Below are positions 8,047 to 17,224 of a stretch of DNA of 41,029 nucleotides, piece after piece (position 1 is the stretch's first letter; each line of letters starts with the position of its first letter). The translations under genes were made by a program, and so were the position numbers. Below the pieces are notes generated by a model. It saw nothing but the letters and a program-made list of their open reading frames with translations, did not search any database and was not told where the DNA came from. Location: the NCBI GenBank assembly GCA_016206155.1, contig JACQSC010000003.1, positions 1-41,029 on the forward strand, written 5' to 3'. The DNA comes from Candidatus Uhrbacteria bacterium (GTDB taxonomy: Bacteria; Patescibacteriota; Patescibacteriia; JACQRZ01).

Positions 8047-9084
8047 ATGCAGGATCGCATCAATGTACTCGTAACCGGCGGCGCAGGCACCGTCGGGTCA
8101 AATCTCTGCGACCATCTTCTTTCGCAGAAAACGTATAACGTGATTTGTGTTGACAATTATTTTTCCGGTGTCGAGCACAATATAGACCGGCTGTTGTCAG
8201 ACCCGCATTTTGAGTTTATCCGCCACGATATCTCAGAGCCCCTTGACTTTGCCCACTATCCGGGGGTTGAGCGGTTCAAGACAGCGTTCGTGGGGGTGCA
8301 GGAAATCTATCACCTCGCAATTCCCGATGCGCCGCGCGCCTATCTTCCCTCGCCCGCCGAGGTGCTGATGCTTGGCGCGACAGGAACGAAGCATATCCTG
8401 GACCTTGCGCTGCGCCATCGCGCAAAAGTGTTGCTTGCGTCAGATACGAACGTTATCGGCACCATGCCTGAAGGCGAGGCGATCACCGAGGATACTCGTG
8501 GAGCATTTGACTTCCTGGATCCTCTGTCGGTGTTGGCGTCTGCGCAACGGTATGCGGAGACGATCTGCGAAACATATCGACGCCTCTACAATCTTGACGT
8601 TCGGATTGTGCGCATGCACAACGTTTATGGCCCGAATATGCATTTTGGCGATGGGCGCTTTATTCCCGAAATGATCGAGCGCGCACTTGCGGGCGAGGAG
8701 ATAGTGATTACACCGTCGCTGACCGCCGCGCCATTTCTCTTTCTTTCCGATGCCGTTGATGCGCTCGTGCGCGTGATGGGGCTGCGTACACCGGACATCT
8801 ATAACCTTGCGCATCCCACACTGTACCCACTTCAGGAGGTGGTACAGGTAATCATTGCACTGACAGGATCATTATCCACTGTACGGCAGGGACCAGCGCC
8901 AGCCGATGAGCAGGAATTGTACGCAGTGTGGCAGCGGAGCTGCCGTGCGGTGAGCATTGCAAAGATCAAGGAAGACGCCGAATGGTTTCCTGTTGTTCTG
9001 TTGCGCGACGGTCTCTCCCAAACCATCGATTATATGAAGTCTGTCCGCGGATTGGCGGATCTTCGCAGTATTCATAAGAAGTAA
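8047..9084 (+). CDS. NAD-dependent epimerase/dehydratase (extended SDR, UXS-like) with substituted catalytic YxxxK
   Basis: Rossmann motif VTGGAGTVGSNLCDHLL; UXS-like AETICETYRR..NLDVRIVRMHNVYGPNMHFGDGRFIP. Confidence 0.88.
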   Translation: MQDRINVLVTGGAGTVGSNLCDHLLSQKTYNVICVDNYFSGVEHNIDRLLSDPHFEFIRHDISEPLDFAHYPGVERFKTAFVGVQEIYHLAIPDAPRAYLPSPAEVLMLGATGTKHILDLALRHRAKVLLASDTNVIGTMPEGEAITEDTRGAFDFLDPLSVLASAQRYAETICETYRRLYNLDVRIVRMHNVYGPNMHFGDGRFIPEMIERALAGEEIVITPSLTAAPFLFLSDAVDALVRVMGLRTPDIYNLAHPTLYPLQEVVQVIIALTGSLSTVRQGPAPADEQELYAVWQRSCRAVSIAKIKEDAEWFPVVLLRDGLSQTIDYMKSVRGLADLRSIHKK

Positions 9085-9090
9085 TACCCT

Positions 9091-10341
9091 ATGAACACAA
9101 CACGACCATCATCTCTTTTGCTCACAGCGGCAGTAGCGCTTCTCTGCGGAATTTTTGGCGGTGCGATTGCCATAAAAGTCATCAAGAACACTCCATCGGA
9201 GTCTCCACCCGAACAAGCGCGCACCGTTGAAATTCGTGGAAGCGAGGAGGAGCGCGTTGTCGATATGGTAAAAAATTCGTCGCCGTCTGTGGTGAGTATC
9301 ATCGTATCAAAAGACCTTGCGACCGTGTATCGGCGCACGGGGAATGTATTTCCCTTTGATGATATTTTTGACCAGCTGGGATTGCCGTTTGAATTCCGCA
9401 CGACGCCCGCACCGCGCCAACAGGAGAATACGCAAGAGCAGCCCGAAAAAAAGAAGGAATCGAAAAAGCAAAAAGTTGGCGGGGGAACCGGCTTTGTTAT
9501 TTCAGAAGACGGACTCATTATGACCAACCGCCATGTGGTGTCTGAAGAAGACGCAGATTACACGGTTGTCTTTGGCGACGGAAAAGAATACAAGGCGACC
9601 GTTCTTGCGAAAGATCAAATTCTGGATCTCGCCATTGTTAAAATTGATGCGAAGAATTTAACGCCACTGCCGCTTGGAGACTCTGACGCGATTCAAATAG
9701 GGCAGACCGTCATTGCTATTGGCAACACGCTTGCGGAATACAAGAACACGGTAACGCGAGGCGTGGTTTCCGGCATTGATCGGGAGGTGCGCGCGATGGA
9801 TGGCCGCGGGCAATCAGAGGTGATTCAAGAAGCGATTCAGACCGACGCCGCAATCAATCCGGGCAACTCCGGCGGCCCTTTGTTGAACTTGAAGGGGGAG
9901 GCGATTGGCATCAATACGGCAGTGAACCGCGAGGGGCAATCCATAGGGTTTGCCATTCCCATCAATCTCGCGAAGCGGTCGGTCGAGAGCGTGAAAAAAT
10001 ATGGAAAGATCGTGCGTCCATGGATCGGTGTTCGGTACACGTTGATCGATAGCGAATTCGTAAAAAACAATAACCTGCCGATCGATCACGGCGCGATGAT
10101 TATCGGCGACCCCACTCAGAAGGTTATTGGCGTTATTCCAAAGAGTCCGGCTGACAAGGCGGGACTGCGCGATGGGGATATTATCCTTGAACTGGACGGT
10201 AAAAAAATTGACCAAAGCCACTCGCTCGCCGGCGAGGTTGCGCGCCACGCACCAGGCGATGAGGTGACGCTAAAAGTGTTCTCAAAGGGAGATACGCGCG
10301 AGGTAAAGGTGAAGCTTGAGGAGTTTCAGGAGCAAAAATAG
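9091..10341 (+). CDS. HtrA/DegP-like trypsin-family protease with PDZ domain
   Basis: Triad TNRHVV / LDLAIVKID / NPGNSGGPLLN; C-terminal PDZ 'GVIPKSPADKAGLRDGDIILELDGKKI'. Confidence 0.95.
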   Translation: MNTTRPSSLLLTAAVALLCGIFGGAIAIKVIKNTPSESPPEQARTVEIRGSEEERVVDMVKNSSPSVVSIIVSKDLATVYRRTGNVFPFDDIFDQLGLPFEFRTTPAPRQQENTQEQPEKKKESKKQKVGGGTGFVISEDGLIMTNRHVVSEEDADYTVVFGDGKEYKATVLAKDQILDLAIVKIDAKNLTPLPLGDSDAIQIGQTVIAIGNTLAEYKNTVTRGVVSGIDREVRAMDGRGQSEVIQEAIQTDAAINPGNSGGPLLNLKGEAIGINTAVNREGQSIGFAIPINLAKRSVESVKKYGKIVRPWIGVRYTLIDSEFVKNNNLPIDHGAMIIGDPTQKVIGVIPKSPADKAGLRDGDIILELDGKKIDQSHSLAGEVARHAPGDEVTLKVFSKGDTREVKVKLEEFQEQK

Positions 10342-10343
10342 AT

Positions 10344-11429
10344 ATGGCCGACATTGCTTCTGAGATACACACACTGGAAGAAAAAATTCTCGACCTGCGC
10401 GAGCGGATCGGGATTGAGGCAAAACGCGCGCGCATTGTTGAGTGCGAGGCAGAGATGGCCGGGGAGCGTTTTTGGCTCGATCGTGACGCGGCCGCGCGGA
10501 TCAGCCAGGAGTTTGCCGACCTTAAAGAAGAAGTTGATGGGTGGGACGCGCTCTTGCAAGGAACACGCGACCTCTCAGAGCTTACAAGGGACGCAAGCCC
10601 CGAGCTGCTTGAAGAAATCGAACTGTCGTTTGTTGAGCTGAAAAAAAAGTTTTCCCAAACAGAATTTCGCGTTCTTCTCTCCGGTCCCTATGATCGCAAC
10701 AGTGCGCTTCTTGCGATTCACGCCGGCACCGGCGGCGTTGACGCCATGGATTGGGCAGAGATGTTACTTCGTATGTATCTGCGGTTTTGTGAACAGAAAA
10801 AATGGCGTGTGCGTATTCTCGATGAACAGCGGGGAGGCGAAGCGGGCGTGAAGAGCGCGGTTGTAAGCATCGAGGGAGCGTACGCCTATGGATATTTGAA
10901 AGCGGAGCACGGCGTCCATCGCCTGGTGCGTATCTCACCCTTTGATGCGGAGAAAATGCGCCATACGAGCTTTGCGCTGGTTGAAGTGATTCCTGATTTG
11001 GGCGATATCGCAGAGATTGACATACGACCAGAGGATATTCGTATCGATGTATTTCGTTCCTCGGGCGCCGGCGGACAGAGTGTGAACACAACCGATTCGG
11101 CGGTGCGCATCACGCACGTTTCAACCGGTATCGTTGTGTCGTGCCAGAACGAGCGGTCGCAGAGCCAGAATAAAGAAACAGCGCTTCGTTATCTGAAGGC
11201 AAAGCTTCATAGACTTAAAATAACAGAGCGAGAGGAAGAACGACAAGCGCTTCGCGGGGCATACAGCGAAGCGGCCTGGGGAAACCAGATTCGCTCATAC
11301 GTGATCTATCCCTATAAAATGGTAAAAGACCATCGGACGGAATACGAAACATCGGACACCCAAGGCGTACTTGATGGCGACATCTTACCGTTTATAGAGA
11401 GTTATCTACGCCATACGATCAAACCATAA
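10344..11429 (+). CDS. prfB: Peptide chain release factor 2
   Basis: GGQ motif SSGAGGQSVNTTDSAVRITH; SPF motif HRLVRISPFDAEKMRHTSF. Confidence 0.95.
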   Translation: MADIASEIHTLEEKILDLRERIGIEAKRARIVECEAEMAGERFWLDRDAAARISQEFADLKEEVDGWDALLQGTRDLSELTRDASPELLEEIELSFVELKKKFSQTEFRVLLSGPYDRNSALLAIHAGTGGVDAMDWAEMLLRMYLRFCEQKKWRVRILDEQRGGEAGVKSAVVSIEGAYAYGYLKAEHGVHRLVRISPFDAEKMRHTSFALVEVIPDLGDIAEIDIRPEDIRIDVFRSSGAGGQSVNTTDSAVRITHVSTGIVVSCQNERSQSQNKETALRYLKAKLHRLKITEREEERQALRGAYSEAAWGNQIRSYVIYPYKMVKDHRTEYETSDTQGVLDGDILPFIESYLRHTIKP

Positions 11430-11456
11430 TGGGGACGTAGGTCCTGAAAAGCTATC

Positions 11457-12917
11457 GTGTTTACACGCTATCGCATCTTCCGATACGCGCTTGGCTCTTT
11501 CTTGATTGGCGTTGCCGTGGCGTCACTGTTGCCGCTTGGGATATTTGAAGCGTATGTTGGGATGCTTGGCGCTATGTGCATTGGCGTTCTTGGCCGGAAC
11601 ATACTGTTTCTTCGTATCACAGCATTGTGCGTGGGTATTTCTATGCTTGGCATTCTTCGCGTTGGCATCTCGGCAGGGGAGCGGTTTTTTCTCCCTGAGC
11701 ACACCCCGTTTGCATTTGCGGGAACAGTGATTGCAGAGCCGACGCTTCGCGGATATTTTCAAACAGCCTCTGTTGATGTGATACGGGAGGGCGAATCACG
11801 GGGGATTATGCGCATTCGTCTTCCTATGATTCCCGAAGTACGGGTCACAGATGTGGTGCAAGGAACGTGCACCACCCTGCTTCCTGAGTGGAGAGCTCCG
11901 GGCGGCCGCCTGTTTCCTCCGTTATGCACGCAAAGCACAACAGAGATTCAATTCTCGTCGCGCCCCTCATTTTGGCGCATCCTTGCCGACGTTCGGCATT
12001 CATTCCAAGACGTTATTGACCGCGGTCTCTCTCCTCCGGCGTCGGACCTGCTTGGCGGACTGCTACTTGGCGTCCAGCAAACTTTTTCCGCAACGCTTAA
12101 GGAGGACTTCCGCCGCTCCGGCGTCTCCCATATCGTGGCAGTGTCGGGATTTAACATCACCATTATTATCGCGGCGCTCTGGAGTGTGTTCAAGCGGACA
12201 CCTTTGGGAAAGCGGCGAAGTTTTTGGCTTCTTGGCGGAGGAGTGGTGTTGTTTGTCTGCCTTACCGGCGCAGCGGCCGCGACAGTCCGCGCTGCGGTGA
12301 TGGGCCTCTTGGTGCTGTTTGGCGAGTCTCGCGGACGATTATCTCAAAGCGGACACGCGCTTTTTATCGCGGCCGCCGCAATGGTTGCGTGGGACCCCGC
12401 ACTTCTTCTTTTTAATGTCGGATTCCAGCTTTCAATAGCTGCAACTGCCGGCCTCATTGGTATCTCTCCAATCATTGAACCATATGTTCGCGCGCTTCCA
12501 TCGTGGGCGGGATTGAAGGATATTGGCATTCAAACACTATCCGCATTTATTGCAACGACGCCCATTATTACGGGCATGTTCCACACATTTTCTTTTGTCG
12601 CTATTCCCGCCAATCTTTTGATTGTTCCGCTTGTTCCAATGACCATGGCGGCCGGATTTGTATGGGGAGTGGCCGCAACCGTCGCGCACGGGTGGTTTAT
12701 TGATTTGCTAGCGCTTCCCGCAGTCGCCCTTCTCAACGCAATTATCGCTCTTGCGCAGTTTTTTTCCCATCTTCCGTTCGCTCAGGTGTCAGTTTCACTG
12801 TCAGCGCCGCACTCAATCGCCGTCGTTGTTGGCGGGTATCTGTTGCTTGGTATAGTAGTTATGGTTGCCAAGAGACAGTTGCGTTTAGCCAATCAAGAGG
12901 GTACAATAGCGGCATGA
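11457..12917 (+). CDS. ComEC/Rec2 membrane channel domain protein (no MBL domain)
   Basis: GTG start; multi-TM; 'LLLGVQQTFSATLKEDFRRSGVSHIVAVSGFNI' ComEC signature. Confidence 0.9.
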   Translation: MFTRYRIFRYALGSFLIGVAVASLLPLGIFEAYVGMLGAMCIGVLGRNILFLRITALCVGISMLGILRVGISAGERFFLPEHTPFAFAGTVIAEPTLRGYFQTASVDVIREGESRGIMRIRLPMIPEVRVTDVVQGTCTTLLPEWRAPGGRLFPPLCTQSTTEIQFSSRPSFWRILADVRHSFQDVIDRGLSPPASDLLGGLLLGVQQTFSATLKEDFRRSGVSHIVAVSGFNITIIIAALWSVFKRTPLGKRRSFWLLGGGVVLFVCLTGAAAATVRAAVMGLLVLFGESRGRLSQSGHALFIAAAAMVAWDPALLLFNVGFQLSIAATAGLIGISPIIEPYVRALPSWAGLKDIGIQTLSAFIATTPIITGMFHTFSFVAIPANLLIVPLVPMTMAAGFVWGVAATVAHGWFIDLLALPAVALLNAIIALAQFFSHLPFAQVSVSLSAPHSIAVVVGGYLLLGIVVMVAKRQLRLANQEGTIAA

Positions 12918-14149
12918 ATAAGAGAATAATTATTACCCTTTTTCTTTTTTTAAGCATCGCGCCGGCGGTTGCATCGGCGCAACTGCTCGTTACCCAAGAT
13001 GAGTGGGTCGGCATGCTTGATGCAAATACGGTCAAGCGCGGCTATACCATGACGACGCAATCGCGAGAAGGTTCAATTGGTATTCCCGCAAACGTTCTTC
13101 CCGGTCCAACACGCGCCCTCCTGCGGAGAAGTGTCGATCGGGAAGCGGCAGCATCAGCGCTTGCGCCGCGTGACGGTATGCGGTATGCGAGCGATCTTTT
13201 TTATTACGAGTTTTTTGATGTGGCGGCGCTGCAAGGCGAGGTTGTTTTGGCGCTTGAGAGCAAGCCGGTTGTACGCCGCGCGGGAGTATATCTCTTCGAT
13301 CCCCGGACGCAGCAGTGGTTTCCTCTGCGAACGACCGCCGTATCCTCTCACTATTTCCGCGCACATACCGACGTGCTTTCCGGATATGTCGCTGTGCTCG
13401 AATATGAAAATGACGACGCTGAATTCCTTTCGCTTATCGCAAGCGCGCGCGCTGTCGTTGCGGCTGATGGAGACGACCATCTCTATGTCGCTCATCACTC
13501 TCGAGACGTGTATCCAATTGCAAGCCTTACCAAGCTGATGACGGCGCTTATTTTTCTTGAGCACAATCCAGGATGGAATACGCGCGTTACCATAGCAAAA
13601 CAAGACGACACACCGCCGGCAAAGCTCGCGTTCCAAACGGGCGATGTTGTTACGGCGCGCGCTCTTTTTGACAGCATGCTCGTCGGATCAAAAAATAACG
13701 GTGCGCAAGCATTGAGTCGCGCGTCAGGTCTTTCACGGAACGAGTTTGTTAAAAAAATGAACGAGAAGGCGCAAAAACTTGGCATGAAAGATACTCGCTT
13801 TGTTGACGTCACGGGCTTGAGTCCCGGCAACAAGGGGGCTGCGCGCGATATCGCGCTCCTCGCGCGCGCCGCACTGAGTAACGGCGATATCCGCAGCGCG
13901 GCTGGCAAGAGAGCCGCGTCGGTCGGATTACTCAATCGCAAAAAAACGTTTTATGTTCCAACGACCAACGATCTTATTGCCAGCGGCATGAAAACGCTCG
14001 GTAAAACAGGGTATTTGCCAGAAGTGGGGTACAACCTCGCGCTGATAAAAAATCAGAACAACAAACCGATTGTCTTTGTGATTCTTGGCGCGCCAACATC
14101 AGATGATCGGTTTGCGCTCGGTAAGCGGTTGTTGGAGCGTCCATGGTAA
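12914..14149 (+). CDS. D-alanyl-D-alanine carboxypeptidase family (peptidase S11)
   Basis: SxxK (SLTKLMTALIFLEHN), SxN (SKNNGAQAL), KTG (GKTGYLPEVGYN). Confidence 0.9.
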   Translation: MNKRIIITLFLFLSIAPAVASAQLLVTQDEWVGMLDANTVKRGYTMTTQSREGSIGIPANVLPGPTRALLRRSVDREAAASALAPRDGMRYASDLFYYEFFDVAALQGEVVLALESKPVVRRAGVYLFDPRTQQWFPLRTTAVSSHYFRAHTDVLSGYVAVLEYENDDAEFLSLIASARAVVAADGDDHLYVAHHSRDVYPIASLTKLMTALIFLEHNPGWNTRVTIAKQDDTPPAKLAFQTGDVVTARALFDSMLVGSKNNGAQALSRASGLSRNEFVKKMNEKAQKLGMKDTRFVDVTGLSPGNKGAARDIALLARAALSNGDIRSAAGKRAASVGLLNRKKTFYVPTTNDLIASGMKTLGKTGYLPEVGYNLALIKNQNNKPIVFVILGAPTSDDRFALGKRLLERPW

Positions 14150-15039
14150 GGGCAGACACCGCGCTGCGCCGTTTTATCGTTGTTGCCGGAGGACTTTTTT
14201 TGTGCCTGACTGTTTTTTTGGGCATTACCGCATTTGCTGAAATACCTGATGAGCTGGAGATTGATTTTTTTGACGTTGGGCAAGGGGATGCGACGCTCAT
14301 TCAGACGCCGACGCACCATACTATCTTGATCGACGGAGGAAGAGATGCAACCGTGAGTCGGAAGATTGCGGCAGAGTTGCCATTCTATGATAAAACAATC
14401 GACCTTGTCATTCTCACGCATCCCGACCTCGACCATATGGGGGGACTGCCAGATGTGCTTCGCCGCTATCGAGTCGGTACTATTTTTTCTTTGGATGTGT
14501 CCAAGGATTTGGGCGCCTATCGTGCGATGATGGATCGCGCGCACGCAGACGGAATTCCTGTGGTTTCCGTATATGCGGGTGATACCATCCGTTTTGTGCC
14601 CGGTCTTGAAATGGTTGTCCTTGCACCGGAAAAGGGACAGATTAGGGAGGAGGACTTGAACAATTCCTCAATCGTTGTTAAACTCACGTACAATACTAAG
14701 CACTGGCTTTTTACTGGGGATGCGGCGGAGGAGAGCGAGAATCGCATGCGCGCTCGCGCACAGCCGCTTTCTGCCGACGTATTAAAAATAGGCCATCACG
14801 GAAGCCGCTTCTCAAGCAGCGCCGCATTTTTGCAGGCGGTTGGTGCGGATGTCGCCGTTATTTCGACGGGCGCGAAGAATCCATATGGCCACCCGCACCC
14901 AGAAGCGCTTGAGCGCGTGGCGCGCCAAGGTATGACAGTGTATCGAACAGACCGACAGGGCGATATTGAGATGCGAAGCGATGGAACGTTTATGACCATC
15001 ACCACCGAAAAACCCGAAAGACCAGCATCACCATTTTGA
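14143..15039 (+). CDS. MBL-fold hydrolase, ComEC C-terminal-domain type
   Basis: 'EIDFFDVGQGDATLIQTPTHHTILIDGG', 'VILTHPDLDHMGGLPDVL', 'VLKIGHHGSRFSSS'. Confidence 0.9.
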   Translation: MVRADTALRRFIVVAGGLFLCLTVFLGITAFAEIPDELEIDFFDVGQGDATLIQTPTHHTILIDGGRDATVSRKIAAELPFYDKTIDLVILTHPDLDHMGGLPDVLRRYRVGTIFSLDVSKDLGAYRAMMDRAHADGIPVVSVYAGDTIRFVPGLEMVVLAPEKGQIREEDLNNSSIVVKLTYNTKHWLFTGDAAEESENRMRARAQPLSADVLKIGHHGSRFSSSAAFLQAVGADVAVISTGAKNPYGHPHPEALERVARQGMTVYRTDRQGDIEMRSDGTFMTITTEKPERPASPF

Positions 15040-15623
15040 TTTTTAACATGAATGTTATGGAGTCCAACGAAGAGCGATCACTTTTATTACTCAAGCCCGA
15101 TGCGGTTCGTCGTGGGCTCATCGGGGAGATTGTTCAGCGCTTTGAACAGCGCGAGTTTACCATTTGCGCGATGAAGATGATTCACGCAGGCAAAGAGCAA
15201 ATGCGGGCGCATTATGCGGCAAACGCCAACAATCCCGAATGGTTGAGCCGTGTTGGCCAGAACACGATTGAGGCATTTCGTGAAAATGGTAAAGATCCCA
15301 AAGCGGAGCTGGGCACCGATGACGTCCTTGAGGTTGGAAAACTCGGCATTGAATGGCTTGTTTCTTTTATGACAACGGGGCCGCTTGTTGCGATTGTGGT
15401 GAAGGGTCCCGACGCAGTTGCGATGGTGCGAAAAATTATCGGAAGCACCATGCCGTCAAAGGCGGATATCGGCTCTATACGTGGCGACTATTCTATTGAT
15501 TCGCCGGTCATCGCAACATTGGAAAAAAGAACAGTTCAAAATCTTATTCACGCATCCGGAAGCCGCGAAGAAGCAGAGTTTGAAGTGGGGCACTGGTTTA
15601 CAAAAGAGGAGCTATGTCGTTAA
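15036..15623 (+). CDS. ndk: Nucleoside diphosphate kinase with insertion
   Basis: LLLLKPDAVRRGLIGEIVQRFE; RGDYSID; active-site NLIHASGS; about 40-aa insert after AHYAANANNPEW. Confidence 0.93.
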   Translation: MIFNMNVMESNEERSLLLLKPDAVRRGLIGEIVQRFEQREFTICAMKMIHAGKEQMRAHYAANANNPEWLSRVGQNTIEAFRENGKDPKAELGTDDVLEVGKLGIEWLVSFMTTGPLVAIVVKGPDAVAMVRKIIGSTMPSKADIGSIRGDYSIDSPVIATLEKRTVQNLIHASGSREEAEFEVGHWFTKEELCR

Positions 15624-15632
15624 CGCGCGCAC

Positions 15633-15704
15633 TGGACCTGACGGGAATCGAACCCGCGCCACGCGTATGTCAAGAACGGTATGCTGCCATTACACCACAG
15701 GCCC
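15633..15704 (-). tRNA. tRNA, Val(GAC)-like anticodon loop TTGACAT; isotype uncertain
   Basis: Minus strand: acceptor GGGCCTG/CAGGTCC, T-arm GCGGG-TTCGATT-CCCGT, D-arm GTGTAATGGCAGCAT, 72 nt; anticodon stem pairs poorly. Confidence 0.7.
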
Positions 15705-15734
15705 AGGTCCATGCGCAGAGATAATTGTAACACA

Positions 15735-15767
15735 AAAAGAACCCCTTTGCGAGGTTCTTTTTGTGAC
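15735..15767. terminator. Intrinsic (bidirectional-looking) terminator
   Basis: AAAAAGAACC ... GGTTCTTTTT. Confidence 0.7.
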
Positions 15768-15831
15768 ATACGCGTAGACCCGTAGTGTTACGGTACCGCC
15801 TTTAACTATAAGAATAGCAAACGTAAAAAAA

Positions 15832-16974
15832 ATGTCAAGTATTTTGAAGAGGATTCTCAAGTTTATTCGAAAGGCGCGCACACACTATACGACGCTTGTT
15901 TCGGTGCGCATTTCTCTGTCAACGCTTCAGAATAATCTCAGGGCATTTCAAAAAACGTTTCCAAGCCTCGCCTTTGCGCCGGTACTCAAAAGCAACGCAT
16001 ACGGCCATGGGCTGGTTGCTGTTGCGCGCCTATTTGATCGTGACGGCCTGCCCTTTTTTTGCGTTGATTCCTACGCAGAGGCGCTTATTCTGCGCAACGA
16101 GGGAATCAGGACGCCGGTTCTTATTATCGGATATACGCTGCCAGAGAACATGCGCGCGCATCGTCTGCGCAACGTTGCGTTTACCATTGCAAGTATTGAA
16201 GTGCTGAAGGAAGTGGCGTCATTGAACATTCCGCTTGAATGCCATCTTAAAATTGATACCGGCATGCATCGGCAGGGGATTTTACCCGACCAGATTCCTG
16301 AAGCTCTTGCACTCCTGGCGCATGCGCCACAGATGCGCCCCACCGGCATCATGTCGCATCTCGCCGATGCGGATGGGATTGACGACGCATTCACACGGGA
16401 GCAAATCAAGGTATGGAATGAAACAGCCGCACGCCTCAAGGTCGCATTACCCGCGTTGCGGTTTATCCATTGTTCGGCGACAGAGGGTAGCCGCTATGCA
16501 GACGGAATCGCCGCCAATGTTTTGCGTTTGGGGATTGGTCTGTATGGATGCACGGAAACAGCGCCGGTCGCGGTTGAGCCCGCGCTCGAACTTGTTTCAT
16601 CTGTAAGCTCAATACGAACAGTCAAAATAGGGGAGAAGATAGGATATGGAGCAACCTACACAGCGCCGCGCGATATGCGTGTTGCGACCGTGCCGGTAGG
16701 ATACGCAGAAGGCATCGACCGGCGACTTTCAAATATCGGCATAATGATGGTGCACGGACAACCGTGTCTTATTGTTGGGCGCGTCAGCATGAACATGACG
16801 ACCATTGATATCACCGATGTCGAGCCGACAGTTCATATCGGGGATGAAGTAGTGGCAATCAGTAGGCGACGCGAAGATGCAAATTCGTGCGAATCAATCG
16901 CCCGCCAATGCGGAACGATCCCTTACGAAATTTTGGTACACATTCCAGCAACCTTGCGCAGGAACATCGTTTAG
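15832..16974 (+). CDS. alr: Alanine racemase
   Basis: PLP lysine motif FAPVLKSNAYGHGLVAVA; LKIDTGMHRQGI; VGRVSMNMTTIDITDV. Confidence 0.95.
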   Translation: MSSILKRILKFIRKARTHYTTLVSVRISLSTLQNNLRAFQKTFPSLAFAPVLKSNAYGHGLVAVARLFDRDGLPFFCVDSYAEALILRNEGIRTPVLIIGYTLPENMRAHRLRNVAFTIASIEVLKEVASLNIPLECHLKIDTGMHRQGILPDQIPEALALLAHAPQMRPTGIMSHLADADGIDDAFTREQIKVWNETAARLKVALPALRFIHCSATEGSRYADGIAANVLRLGIGLYGCTETAPVAVEPALELVSSVSSIRTVKIGEKIGYGATYTAPRDMRVATVPVGYAEGIDRRLSNIGIMMVHGQPCLIVGRVSMNMTTIDITDVEPTVHIGDEVVAISRRREDANSCESIARQCGTIPYEILVHIPATLRRNIV

Positions 16975-17224
16975 TAGAAAATGGGGTCAGTAGATGCTGG
17001 TGCCAAGATTCAGAACTCGTTTATATGCATCCAACTGGATACTTTTTTGATACGCTTCATTGTAGTCCTGAGTTGTTTTGAGACTGGTGAAAAATGTTAT
17101 ACCTCTTTCTTCTCCCTCTCTTTACAAACGTCAAACGCTTATTTTTCGTACTGGATTCCGGATATTGCTCGCCAATTGGCGATCTGTGTGATGAGCCTGT
17201 AGCATTTTTCTGTAGACTCAAGTT

